Assembly: GCA_963682055.1 (NCBI GenBank)
Contig: OY821741.1
Location: 18,467,211 to 18,531,210 of the forward strand
DNA length: 64,000 nucleotides
Source: Primula veris
Taxonomy: Eukaryota > Streptophyta > Magnoliopsida > Ericales > Primulaceae
Direction of reading: 5' to 3'
This document shows positions 33,091-44,639 of the stretch, one piece after another. Both the position numbers and the translations under genes were made by a program. Under the pieces are notes generated by a model. That model made no database searches. It saw only the letters and a program-made list of their open reading frames with translations, and was not told the DNA's origin. Position 1 is the stretch's first letter. Every line of letters starts with the position of its first letter.

Positions 33091-35110
33091 TAATTTAAAC
33101 TGATTGCTTTCAGAAATTCCTATTATTAGTATGACCGACTTTAAATTATTTTACATAGTCATGAATTATGGGGCAGTTTATTGTCTGCCTGATAGTGGTA
33201 CTAAAATGTTTTCTTTAATCAATTTTATGCCAAAAGTAACCTCGGTGACCGCAATGTCGGGGTCGTCGATCATTCTTGAAGTCTTTGGTAAAGCCCGATT
33301 CATGTTGTCAAATGGTAAACTTTCGACCATATCTAAGGCCTTATATTCTTGGAGGTCCAGTCGTACCTTCTTGATATGGTATTCTGGATAAGTTGAGATC
33401 TCTTTCAAGTGGTTTGTTTGTTATCATGATTCAAAATATTGAAAGCAATCTAATCATTCCGCAGACGCCAATTGATTAGAGCATTTTTATGCTATGACAT
33501 GACCGACTATGACACCCGGGTCAAAATACGATGCTTCAATCAATGAAATCGTCTCATGGACATCCTCTTGAAAAAAAGAATTTCGTGATTAATTCAAAAA
33601 TATTATGCCAAACATGCTCGATTAGAAAGATAAATCTCAAACCACTTCATATGAAACCTACAAAATTGATTTTCCAATTCCTTGAAAGAATTCAATGAGA
33701 TATTTGTTGATATGTCAACCCAACATGCGTATCATTTAAATATTTCATAGTTTTCGTTGATAAATCGACAAAATGGTCACACGTAGATTTGTTGTACACA
33801 AGAAATACAGTGTTGCCTAAAATCATAGCCTAGATCATTTAGTTGAGATCTCATCATCCGGATTCACCGATAAAGTCTATTAGACTTGATAATGTCGTGG
33901 GGTTCACAGTATCGAAAACTAACGATGAATATTGCTCAACTTTGGGAATTTATCTTGAACATCCAATCGCTTATGTTCATACCCAAAATAGCCTCATAGA
34001 AGCTTTAATTAAACACTTACAAATGATTGCAAAAACTTTGGTTATACGTGCAAAATTTTCAATTTCTATGTGGGGTTATGCTATTCTACATGATTCTACG
34101 TTGGTCCGTATGAGACCCATGGCTACCCAACCACTATCCATGTACTAGTTGTGACTGGATATGATCTAGATGTCTCACATTTACGCATATTTGGGTGCCT
34201 AGTCAATGTTCCAATTGATCCGCCAAAGCGTTCAAAATTTGGACATAAAAAATGATAGGGAATATATGTTGGTTATGAATCCCCGTCTATAGTACGTCAT
34301 TTAGAGCCTTTGACATGCAACCTCTTTACCACTAGACATACGGATTGTGACTTTGATAAGATTCTCTTTCGGTTGTTAGGAAGAGAAATGCACGTTAACA
34401 TTGATGAGGAACGACATGAATTAACATGACATGTACCCACTCTGTCTCATCTTGATCTCCCAACTACACATAGTGATAAGGAAGTGGAGAGAATCCTATG
34501 TCTGTAAAATGTTGTAAATCAAATGTGAGACACATTTAATGACTTAGTAAATGCCACACAATATCACATATACATGCTGCAAATGTGCCTACAATTATAG
34601 ACATCTCTATGAGAAGTCTTGTTTCGGTTGAACATGTTGCTTTGGTTGTACCCGAGAAAAGGACGCTGCCGTCGACCGTCCAGTCCACCACCCTACCTAA
34701 GAGAAGAGAAAGGCCGGCTGGTTCCATGGATGCCCTACCTCAAAAGATGAGAAAGCCTATCACATCCATTTGCAACACGAGATCATTAAAGATCACGGTA
34801 ATGTATTTTAAGAATGTGTTCCAAAAGAAACACCAATTCCGAATCATCCCAATAACCTCAAAATATATGTCGATTATACTATTATAGATGAAATTTTGAA
34901 GCAAAACGAGACAATCATCGATGATGTGTTGATATACACTGACATTATGAGAAATGATGACATGTAACCATGTACCGTAGCTTGCTGAGTGTCGTCAAAT
35001 GACGAACTGGCCTCAACAGAAATAAGAAATTCAGGCAGAATTGGATTCCGAAACGAAACGAATGATGTTTTGACATGTCGCTCCAATACCACCCAATGTT
35101 AGACCAGTTT
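33091..35110 (+). pseudogene. Copia polyprotein remnant (protease to start of RT)
   Basis: The protease part reads CLPDSG, then SGSSIILEVFGKARFMLSNG and ISKALYSWRSSR (33180-33370), the expected DSG active site and downstream block. The 33600-33840 region keeps fragments such as FLERIQ, VDKSTKWSHVDLL and KIIA in shifted frames. Integrase reads SPIKSIRLDNVVGFTVS, with one catalytic aspartate, and HVHTQNSLIEALIKHLQM in sense (YVHTQN here) at 33850-34030. The linker has LRIFGCLVNVPIDPPKRSKF (34180-34240) and VGYESPSIV. A piece of the RT start (ECRQMTNWP, IQAELDS) lies near 34990-35050. No LTRs were identified. Many stops and frameshifts show it is ancient. It is the same lineage as the minus-strand element at 44.3-51.4 kb. 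Confidence 0.8.
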
Positions 35111-35852
35111 GTCATAAATGATTTTCGTAAGTAAGCTTAATATTTTAGTGTTATTGTACAATGTTTTAAGAAAAATAGATCATAAAATGTGTGATTTAAG
35201 TGTTATTACGTAAATTATGGTTTTGTACCGCTTTACTTGTTTTTGTATTATAATTGCATAAATAAAGACACCGACGTTATGAAGAAGACAAAGTGGGACA
35301 ATATTCAACAAAGTATTATAAATTCGAATACAAAAAGTTAAGTTCAGTATTTTTATGATTAAAGGAGCTACATAAGTCAGAAAATTATGTATATCGATAA
35401 GGGGGGATAACAGTGGGATGCCGGGGTGGGTGGGCTGCCACGGCGGATAGGGAGGGGCGGTGGTTGGAGGTGGGCGGTGTTGCATATTTATGTATATATA
35501 TGTATGTGTGTATCTATACTAGTAGTTTATGTGAAGATGGCTTATGAAATTTTGAAACAAATAATTACCAAAAACCTCTTAAGTTAGTAATAAGTACAAA
35601 ATAACAAGAAACTGTTTAGATAAATAACTTATCACAAGAAACGGTTAAAACTATATATTTTTTCAACGTGAAATTTCTCTCTCCCACTCTCCTCTCTGCA
35701 CTCTCTCTCTCCTCTCTATAATCTCTCTTTCCCTCTCAGGTATTATTATTTCTTCTTTTAATATTAGTGGTGTTTTTTTCCTAAAATTGAGATTACATTG
35801 GCTATTTTTTTTATACCTTTTTAACAATTTAATCATATTTCACACTGCATAG
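35111..35852. other. Non-coding stretch with a G-rich island
   Basis: It is mostly AT-rich. At 35400-35480 the plus strand becomes strongly G-rich, including GGGATGCCGGGGTGGGTGGG at 35415-35434, which fits the four-G-run pattern of a G-quadruplex. A CT-rich tract (CTCTCTCTCC) lies at 35675-35740. Confidence 0.6.
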
Positions 35853-36139
35853 TAGGGCTGGGTGAAAAATCGGAAAAACTGAACCGGACCGATAATCGAA
35901 CCGAAAAAGACCGTAACCGAAAAAAATTCGGGTCGGTTTCGGTTTTCAATAAAAACGAACCGAAAAAGACCAAAAAAAACAAAAAAAAATAACCGAAAAA
36001 CCGAAAAATAACCGAAACTGGACAGAAAAAACCGGTCCGGTTCGGTCCAAAATATAGAAAAAACCGAAAAAAACCGAACCGAAAAATATGCTCGGTTTCG
36101 GTTTTGGTTTTGCTAAAAATCGAACCGAATCCAGCCCTA
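35853..36139. mobile_element. hAT-type MITE with AACCGAAA-rich interior
   Basis: The ends TAGGGCTGG and CCAGCCCTA form a terminal inverted repeat. An 8-bp flanking duplication is CTGCATAG on the left (35845-35852) and CTACATAG on the right (36140-36147), one base different. Eight-base duplications are typical of the hAT superfamily. The 287-base interior is dominated by AACCGAAAAA and its complement TTTTCGGTT, so it can fold on itself. Confidence 0.75.
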
Positions 36140-36147
36140 CTACATAG

Positions 36148-36524
36148 TTCTACGTGTTACACCACGCATCGCGTGAGCAAATACATTGATATATATATAT
36201 ATATACTAGCATATGTGTGCCCACGCTATGTATGGTGTAATGCGTATGAGTGTATAATGAAAAATTTGGGTAGACTGTTATTGAAGTTCAAAAAAAAAAT
36301 AGTCAACGTAAGCTCAATGGCAGGGGGAAAAAACCTTATCTTAAAAAGGAGAAAATATAATAGCAGAGGGGAGGAGAGAAAGTGGAGAAGAGAGACATGG
36401 AGATATATACGAGTTTCACTTTAAAATAAGGAAGAATTAACAAAATAATATCATTTTCGTATTATATTAACAAAAGCATGTCCTCAAAAGTTATATTATA
36501 AAAAACATACATTTAATAAATAAA
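36148..36524. other. Non-coding stretch with (TA)n
   Basis: A short TA run lies at 36189-36204. The 36104-36424 frame crosses the MITE end and the TA run and is not a gene. Confidence 0.5.
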
Positions 36525-37290
36525 AAAGGGTATCAAATCGGAAAAGAATGTATGAACTCGAAAAAAAAAGGTATAAAATCGTAAAAAATTGGGGTATGAA
36601 GTCAAAAAAAATTAGGGTATGAAGTCAAAAAAAAATTGTATAAACTCGAAAAAAGGTATGAATATAAAAAAATTGGAGTTTGAAGTCGAAAAAATTGGGG
36701 TATGAATTCCAAAAAAATTGGGATATAAAGTCGAAATAAAAGGATATGAAATTGAAAAAAATGTGTATGATCAGCTAAAAAAACGGGGTATAAACATGAA
36801 AAAAATGGGATATGAAGTCAAGAAAAATTGGGATATGAAGTGAAAAAAATTGGGGTATGAAGTCGAAAAAAATGATATGAAATCGAAAAAAATGGTATTA
36901 ACTCAAAAAAAAGAGCATATGAAATCCGTAAAAAGGAGAGTATGAAATCGAAAAAAAAAGAGGGGATAAAATCAAAAAATAGTGTATGAAATCGGAAAAA
37001 ATAGGGCATGAAATCGAAAAAGAGGGTATGAACTCGAAAAAAATAGGGTATGAAATGGAAGAAAAATGTATAAAGTTGAAAAAATGGTATAAACTTGAAA
37101 AAATGTATGAAGTCGAAAAAAACGGGGTATGACTTTAAAAATTGGGGTATGAATTTTAAAAATTGGGTATGACTTAGAAAATTAGGGTATGAACTTTAAA
37201 AATTAAGATATTAACTCGAAAAATAAGGGTATGAAATTTAATAATTGGGATATGAGCTCGGAAAACAAAAGGTATGAACTCAAAGTCCAT
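36525..37290. repeat. Minisatellite, core GGGTATGAAGTCGAAAAAAATT
   Basis: About 30 or more degenerate copies of a 20-24 base core follow one another, varying in the A-run length and in the ATGAA/ATAAA and GTC/CTC positions. The minus-strand frame 36818-37009 (a Phe/Ser/Tyr-rich peptide) is simply its translation. It ends just before the LINE sequence begins. Confidence 0.85.
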
Positions 37291-37367
37291 ATGTATGGAA
37301 TAAATGTTTAGAGAAGGTTATTAATTCTTATGATAATTCTATTAATAACAATCAGGAATAAAATATT

Positions 37368-37577
37368 ATGTTACAGAATTCTTTTGATGTTCTTGCTGAT
37401 TTGAATGACTTTAATATTGCTGATACTACTGTTATAGATAGAAATCCCGTTATGGAGGGCTCAGATAATACGATAGAAGATTTAGTTCAATCTGATATGA
37501 ATGGTAGGAAGTTAGTTAAAAAATATAGTAAACTTGATAGAATTTTTGAACCTGCTGGTATAGTTACCAGAAGATGA
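37368..37577 (+). pseudogene. LINE ORF1 C-terminal tail
   Basis: The peptide MLQNSFDVLADLNDFNI resembles the common NxFxxLxxL end segment of plant LINE ORF1 proteins. The frame ends with a TGA at 37575-37577 that overlaps the ATG of ORF2 (37574-37576) as ATGA. The upstream nucleic-acid-binding part is missing. Confidence 0.55.
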
Positions 37578-40500
37578 ACTTTGCTATCTTATCAATGAAT
37601 AGTTTTCTTACTTGGAATATTAGAGGAGTCGCTAATGTAGCTTCATTAGCTCAACTCAAGAAATATGTGGTTCATTATAAGCTTAATCTAGTAACTTTGT
37701 TGGAACCTATGACCCCTGTTAAAAAATCTGTTTCAGTTTTAAAAAAGTTAGGTATGGATAACATTATTACTAATGAGACTAATAAAGAGAAGATTTGGAT
37801 CTTATATAAGAATAATATTGTGATAGATATCATCTCTGCGACTGAGCAATTATTGACTATACATACAACAATAGATAATAAAGATGTATGGATTACTTTT
37901 ATATATGCTAAATGTACTTATATGGAAGGAAGGAAATTATGGACTGATTTGCTTTCTCTGAATATTTCTGGGGCTTGGTTTTTGGTGGGTGATTTTAATA
38001 CCATTATTAATGATGAAGAAAAGCTTGGTGGTCAAACCAGATTAGTTACTAATAAAGGTGATTTTAATGATTTTATTTCTAATGCTAGATTAATAGATGT
38101 TCATTATACTGGTTCTAAATACACTTGGATGAGTCAGAAGAATGGTAATGTTATTCTGGTAAGACTAGATAGGGTCTAGTGTAATGCAACTTGGATTCAT
38201 TGTTTTACTAATGCAGTACTAATTACTCTAGAGAGAACTGTTTCTGATCATGCTCCTTTGTTTTATACTTTTAAGAAAAATAATTTTACTGGTCCTTCTG
38301 TGTTTAGATTCCAGAGGATGTGGACTTTGCATAACTCTTATGATACTTTTGTTAGTATTAATTAGAATAAACCTTGTGTTATTACTGGTATAGATAAATT
38401 TGTTTTAAAGCTAAAAAGACTTAAATATGCTTTGAAATATTGGAATTTTGAGGTTCTTGGTAATGTGTTTGGTAATGTAGCTTCTGAAAAAGATAATTTG
38501 CTTTATGCTGAAAATGTGCTCAATACTGATAATACGGCTATTAATTTGAATGCTTATAACATTTGTTTGGCAAACTATAATAATGCTTTATTAAAAGAAG
38601 AGATTTTTCTGAAATAAAAGGCTAGGGTCAAATGGCTTGCCGAAGGGGATAGAAACACTAAATTCTTTCATCATATGATCCAACATAAAAGGAATAAAAG
38701 TAGGATTAATAAAATTAGTTTGGAAGATGGTACTGTTTTGGATAACGATGCTGATATTAGAGCTAATGCAGTTGTTTTTTATAAGGAATTTCTCACTGCC
38801 ACAGATGTAGATAATTCTATTAATATTGCTGATTATATTCCCTCCCTAGTCTCAAATGAAGATAATAGCAGTTTAGAGGCTATACTTACTTTAGATGAGT
38901 TAAAAGAGGCCACTTTTTCTATAACTATAGATTCTTCTCCAGGGTCTGATGGTTTCAGCACTAGTTTTTTCACTAAGTCATGGGATATTATTAAGGATGA
39001 TCTTCTCGCTGCTACTGTTTCCTTCTTTGTGGGGGACTTGGCTCCTCCTAGTTTTAATGCGGCCATTATTACTGTTCTTCCTAAGGTTAAAGATCCGGTT
39101 AATTTTACTCAATATAGGCCCATTTGTTTATGTCAAACTATTTATAAAATCATGACTAAAATAATAGCAAATAGATTAGCACATATTCTTCATAAGTTAA
39201 TTTATCATAATCAAAGTAGTTTTGTTAAAGGGAGGGTAATTACGGACTCTATTCTTCTTGCTCAAGAATTGTTTAGACACATGGTAGATTCATTAAGGGA
39301 AAATAACATTGTTTTTAAATTAGATATGGCTAAAGCTTTTGATAGGGTTAATTTGACTTTTCTCAATTCTGTTTTATTTTCTTTTGGCTTTAGTACTAAG
39401 TGGGTTAATATGATTTCTAACTGCTTGTCACAAGCTAAATACTCTATTAATATTAATGGTGAACTTGTTGGTCTTTTATCTCCAATGCTTTTTATTCTTT
39501 CCGAAGAAGTTTTTAGTAGGGGTTTAACTGGTATATTTAGTAATGGTCAGATTGATTACTATAAATTGCCTCATGTTATCGCACCAGTCTCTCATTTATT
39601 ATATGCTGATGATGTTTTAGTGTTTTTTAATGGTTGTAAGTCTAATATAGATAAATTCATGAAATTTGTGCATGCTTATGAGAACACATCTGGACAGAAG
39701 CTAAATAATAGCAAAAGTATCTTTTTATCTCATGGACTAAAACCCGCTAGAAAAGATATTATTAAGAATGCTACAGGTTTTGCTGAAGGTACTTTTCCTA
39801 CAAATTATTTGGGTATCCCTTTACATCATTCTAGATTAACGGATAATATGTTTTGAACCACTTGTACAGAAAATTGGTAATAAAGTGACAGGTTGGAAAA
39901 CTAACTTGCTTTCTACTGGAGCTAGGCTTACTCTTATTAAAAGTGTTCTTGGTTCTTTCCCTATTCATTTATTAGCTGTAACTCACCCTCCTCAACTTAT
40001 TATTAATAGTATTAATAAAGCTTTTTCTGATTTCTTCTGAGGAATACTGATAATGGTAATAAACATCATTGGGTTAATTGGACTAAAATAGCAACTCCTA
40101 CTTTAGAAGGAGGATTGGGGATTAGAAATGTTACTGAAGTAATGAACGCATTATATGCTAAACTTGTCTGGAAAATTAATAGTGCAAACTGGGGTTCACC
40201 TAATGTGCCTGTTAATAGTTCCCTTCTATGGGAAGTCATTAGTAGCTATTTACCCACTCTCGTCTCTAATAGTAATTGGATATTAAAAGAAGGTTCTATT
40301 AGTTTTTGGTTTGAAAATTGGAGAAATACTAAACCACTTTGTGAAGAATTCACTGTTAATAATCCTTACATTCTTCTTAATTAGGTGCATAATGGTATTA
40401 ATTGGAATGACGAACTTACATTAGAAATTGGTAATATTTCATTACTACAGGATATTCATAAGTATAATATTACTTTTAGAACAGGGGAGGACATTAGATA

Positions 40501-41585
40501 TTGGCCAAACACTACTGATGGCAATTTTACTTGTAAGAACGTTTTTTTATCATTTTAGACAGACTTACCCCACTAATAATATTTATAAACACTTGTGGAA
40601 TAAAAATTTACCTATAAAAATCTCCACCTTTAATTGGAAATTATGGAATAATGCAGTTAAATTAGATGGAGATGTGCAGAAATTTGGTATTGCTCTAGCA
40701 AGAAAATGTATTTGTTGTACTATTCATTGTCTTGATACTGCTAATCATCTTTTTACTAAGCGTGAGGTTAGTTTGAAGGTGTGGGGTTATTTTAGTAATC
40801 TTTTTGGTTTTCATCTCCCGGCTTGTTTTGGTGTTCATTCTATTATTTCTTTATGGTGTAATCATTTTAAGGATAATACTCAGATAGATAAAATAGGTAG
40901 GTTAATTCCTTTTCTTATTAACTGGAAAATTTGGATTAATAGAAATAATTTTGTGCATAATAATGATACTTTTAATGAATCTGTGATTATTAATAAAGTT
41001 CATGTCTGGCTTAAAGATCTTAATATTTTGTTTACTAATTGTACTCCTACTACTTGTTTTAACCTTCTTACTTTGCAAGCTTGTGACATTCCTATTAATA
41101 AAACGATTATTAGAAAACCTATTGCTATGGCTTGGTCGGTTCCTCCTATTAGTAGGCTGAAATTAAATATAAATGGTTGTTCTTTTGGTAAACTTGGTCA
41201 AGCTGGGAGTGGAGGTGTGTTTGCGTGATTATAAAGGTAATATTATTTTTGCCTTTTGCTCTCATTTAGGATTTAAAAGTAATACTTATGCTGAGTTAAG
41301 TGCACTATACTTTGAGCTCCAAATTTATTATTCTTTAGATATATATAATGTTGACATTGAAACTGACTCTTTATTAGTGAATAATTGGTGGAATGGTAAA
41401 ACAAAACCTCCTATATCTTATACCAATATATGGATGACACTTGTGTTCTAATGAATCTAGTTTGCAATAGTTTGACTCACATTTATAGGGAAAAGAACAG
41501 TGTGACGGATAGATTAGCAAAAATGGGTTCTAATAAGCATACAAATACTTATCTTAACTTGATGGAGTTACCGCAGAAGGTTTAG
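37574..41585 (+). pseudogene. LINE ORF2 (endonuclease, RT, RNase H), decayed
   Basis: The endonuclease has FLTWNIRG, LLEPM, WFLVGDFNTII and, after a stop at 38177, TVSDHAPLFYT, so the APE-type residues are all visible. More stops follow near 38363 and 38615. RT runs from about 38630: AEGDRNTKFFHH, SSPGSDGFSTSFF, YRPICLCQTIYKIMTK, FVKGRVITDSILLAQE, FKLDMAKAFDRVNL, and LLYADDVLVFF with YADD at 39602-39613. The block with the usual RGxRQGDP motif is missing: the frame passes directly from INGELVG to LLSPMLF. Frameshifts occur near 39851, 40040, 40545 and 41215. The RNase H start reads LKLNINGCSF, with Asn where the family has a catalytic Asp, and continues through SNTYAELSAL, IETDSLLV and REKNSVTDRLAKMGS. 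Confidence 0.85.
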
Positions 41586-41625
41586 GATGGCAAAATAAGT
41601 GAGGGGGAAAAACGCTTATTAACAG

Positions 41626-43090
41626 GTGTGGAGCTATCTGAGAGGTTTGCTTATTATGCTGCAAGTTCCAATCTCATTAGCTACCTAACAGGGCCACTTG
41701 GACAATCAAAGGCTACGGCTGCACGGAATGTGAATACTTGGTCAGGTGTGACCTTTGTTCTGCCGTTGTTAGGGGCATTTATGGATGATTTTTTTCTTGG
41801 TCGATACAACACCATAACTATTGCTTCTTTACTCTACATCTTGGCATTAGGGTTGTTGACAGTTTTAGCCGAACTTTCTTCTACACCCCAGTTCCAAGTT
41901 ACATTGTTTTTCTTTTCCATTTACCTTGTGGCAATTGCACAAGGAGGCCACAAGCCCTGTGTTCAGGCTTTCGGGGCAGACCAGTTTGATAAAAGAAAGC
42001 CTGAAGAAGCTAAAGCCAAGAGCTCTTTCTTCAACTGGTGGTATTTCGGTATATGTTCAAGCGTGGGAATGTCATATTTGTTGGTAAGCTACATACAAGA
42101 ATATCTAAGTTGGAGTATTGGGTTTGGATTCACATGCATATTTATGGTGATCGTATTTTTAGTTTTCCTATCTAGAATCGCGTCTTACAGGTTCTCCATT
42201 CAACACAGCGATAAAAATCCTTTTCTTAGAATTGGTGAAGTGTATGTTCGAGTAGCTAAGAACTGAAAAAGTAGTGTTATGGTGTTATCCACCGAAGTGG
42301 AAGGAACTTGTCCTCATCATAATTCAGAACAATATAAGTATTTGCACAAGGCCTTGATAACACAAGCTGACTCAGGAAAAAAAAATGTAGCAAGCAATAT
42401 TGTTGATATTGAGGACGCAAAAGCTTTCCTGAGTCTGGTTCCGATATGGTTATCATGTTTGATTTACATGGTTGTATGTTCACAAACCAACACTTTCTTC
42501 ACGGAACTAGGGAAGATAATGGACCGAACAATATGGCCAGCGTTCCAAATCCAGCAGCTTCCTTACAAGTATTTATTAGCCTCACAGTCATCGTCTTCAT
42601 ACCCCTTTATGACCGTATTTTTGTCCCTCTCACGCGAGGCTTAACAGGAAACCAATCAGGTTTAACGACTCTTCAGAGAATCGGTTTTGAAATTTTTATT
42701 TCGACAGTACAATGTTTGTTGCTGCTTTAGTCGAGAAGACTCAAAACTGCTTTTGAAAACGGACTACTCAATTTTCCAGAAGCGGCAGTGCCCATGAGTG
42801 CATTTTGGTTGGTCCCTCAATATGTATTGTTTGGAATCACCGAAGTATTTACCTTAGTTGGTATACAAGAGTTCTTTTACGATGAAGTCGCAAGTGATAT
42901 GAAGAGCCTCGGTCCGGCTCTCTCCCTTAGTATTGGTGGGGTCGGGAATTTTCTTAATGTTTCTTATTTATGTCATTGAAAAGGTTACTGGAGGAGATAG
43001 TGGTTGGTTGTGCAACAACTTAAACCAAGCTCATCTTGATTACTTCTACTTTCTGCTTGCTGAGTATCGCAGGATTGGTTGTGTATTAAA
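41626..43090 (+). pseudogene. NPF/PTR (POT family) transporter pseudogene
   Basis: After a ttaacag acceptor the sequence reads VELSERFAYYAASSNLISYL, containing the ExxER proton-coupling motif of POT transporters. Then come LGAFMDDFFLGRYNTI, AQGGHKPCVQAFGADQFD, SSFFNWWYFGICSSVG and PALSLSIGGVGNF, and the C-terminal SLSIAGLVVY-type strand appears in a shifted frame near 43060. The family moves nitrate, peptides and hormones across membranes with about 12 helices. Lesions are a TGA at 42264, a frameshift near 42535, a TAG at 42729, and frameshifts near 42960 and 43058. The N-terminal exon is missing; a decayed LINE occupies its place. No intron is evident inside the block. Confidence 0.82.
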
Positions 43091-43217
43091 AAAAAAAAGT
43101 TCAAAGCGAAAAAAAAAAAAAAATGTAAAAGGTGAATGCAAATAATTATTCCTATTTATTTAAGGTAAAAAACAAAATGTAAAAAGTATATATATTTGTT
43201 AAGTTAGTTAATTTATA

Positions 43218-43310
43218 AGAATGTTGTTGTGGTGTAATGGTTGGTCTCGTTAACTCAAAGTGTTTGACAATTGAAAAGATTTTATTTTCAATTATTGCCC
43301 TCACCATTTT
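43218..43310 (+). repeat. tRNA-like / SINE-like fragment
   Basis: GTTGTTGTGGTGTAATGG followed by TTGGTCTCGTTAACTC resembles a tRNA D-arm with its internal A box. About 50 bases later AAGATTTTATTTTCAATT could be a decayed B box before a CTCACCA-like end. It is a better match to a degraded tRNA-derived SINE head than to a working tRNA. Confidence 0.35.
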
Positions 43311-44078
43311 ATGCCTTATTTTCATTTAATTTTTGTAAATTAAAAAAGTATTCGGCCGATCAAGTCACAGTACGTAGGGACAATTTCGCTATTTAACAGT
43401 CAAACCGTGAAAACGAATTACGACTGACTTACGGTTCGTAAAATAAAATTACAATTTGTGCGTGAAATAAGATAAAATGCAGTCGGATAATCCAGTGTCA
43501 TCTATTTATTTCTCCACTATTTAACCTCTCTTTTTTGTAGTAGTAAAAAAATACAAAACAATTCAATATAATATTTAAAAATAATATGAAATTAGAAAAA
43601 TTATTTTTCAAAAAAAACCAACAAGATTTTTTTTAAAATTGCAAAAATTTGTTTTTTTTTTAAAATTGATGAGTGATTTAGCAAAAATAATATTTATAAT
43701 AAAACAAGTCATCCACACAAATCCACACTTTAGAATAAAGCCAGATCATAAAAGGTAGGTATAGATCGCATCACGTTAAAAAAAAAGAAAAGAAGGGAGA
43801 CCATAAAAAAAAAAGGAGAAGGAGATTAATAATGTCCTTAATCTTATTAATTAAAGGTTGTTCATTAATGGTTTGACATTTATTAATCACGTAATGGAAG
43901 AGAATGGGGGAGAAATAGTAGGGGAAATAGAGAAGAGAGAATAAACATGTTACAAGTTATAAAATGTATTTTATTGGAATAAGGGACACAATATGTGTGT
44001 GAAATAGAATAGAATTTAAAAATATGTATCTATAGTCTTTTTCCATAAAGTAAAAACACACAAAAATTTGATGACATC
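43311..44078. other. AT-rich non-coding region
   Basis: No gene was recognised. There are A-rich runs and short purine-rich tracts (43790-43940). Confidence 0.5.
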
Positions 44079-44345
44079 ACTGACACTAGGACTGTAAATG
44101 AGATGAGTCGTTCGTGAAAAGTTTCGGTTCATATTCGTTCATTTATAAACGAACATGAGAATGAACAAAAATATAGTGTTCGTCTATTAATTGAACTGAA
44201 CATGAACATGACTCTGTTCATTTCGTCTAATCTCGTGTTCGTATAAGTATATATAAAATCAAAAAACTATTCTATTAATGATGTAATAAAAATTAGCTAG
44301 TATTACTATAAATTAATAAGCTTATTTATACTACAATAATATAAT

Positions 44346-44568
44346 TGTTGTGTGACATATTAGCTCGTTATAGATATATATAGAGATATGTATAGATATA
44401 GAGAGAGGTATGAGAGACGACAATAAGGGAGACTTTATTAATCAGAATGTATGAATGAATGTGAAATACAAGACCCCTAACCCTCTTTATATAGATAGAG
44501 GGGTAGGGTTATAAGCCCACTTGGGCCCATAAAGTACAAGCACAATAGTCTAATAATATCCTACAACA
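44346..44568 (-). repeat. 3' LTR (sense orientation) of the minus-strand Copia
   Basis: It is 223 bases. In sense it starts TGTTGTAGG and contains a TATATAAAG-type TATA box (plus-strand 44485-44494). Its twin is 51167-51385. Confidence 0.88.
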
Positions 44569-44578
44569 CTCCCCCTTT
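44569..44578 (-). promoter_or_regulatory. Polypurine tract
   Basis: Reading on the minus strand, AAAGGGGGAG directly precedes the LTR. This is the usual plus-strand primer of reverse transcription. Related AGGGGGAG tracts recur inside the element (plus strand 44953, 45086, 45164). Confidence 0.75.
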
Positions 44579-44639
44579 GGACGTCTTGAATTCTTCGTCT
44601 TCATGCAGTCGAGTTCATACGCAGTGTTAAACACATAAA

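Larger units (their letters stand above)
37300..41585 (+). mobile_element. LINE (non-LTR retrotransposon), 5'-truncated and decayed
   Basis: The order is the tail of ORF1, then ORF2 with endonuclease, reverse transcriptase, zf-RVT-like region and RNase H, which is the plan of plant L1-type LINEs. Most of ORF1 is missing at the left, where a minisatellite abuts. At the right the ORF2 stop at 41583-41585 lies only 40 bases before a transporter exon, and no poly-A tail or 3' UTR is visible. Base composition is strongly AT-rich. Stops and frameshifts are spread through it. Confidence 0.85.

Noticed and set aside
35180..35485. Minus-strand Pro-rich frame of 101 residues
   Set aside because: The Pro-rich start is simply the G-rich island read backwards; the rest is AT-rich with no family features.
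36818..37009. Minus-strand frame encoding a Phe-rich peptide
   Set aside because: It is the translation of a degenerate minisatellite, with the peptide repeating in step with the DNA repeat.
43218..43310. Functional tRNA gene
   Set aside because: The D-arm-like segment is present but I could not build a proper anticodon stem, T-arm or acceptor pairing. A SINE-like relic is more likely.
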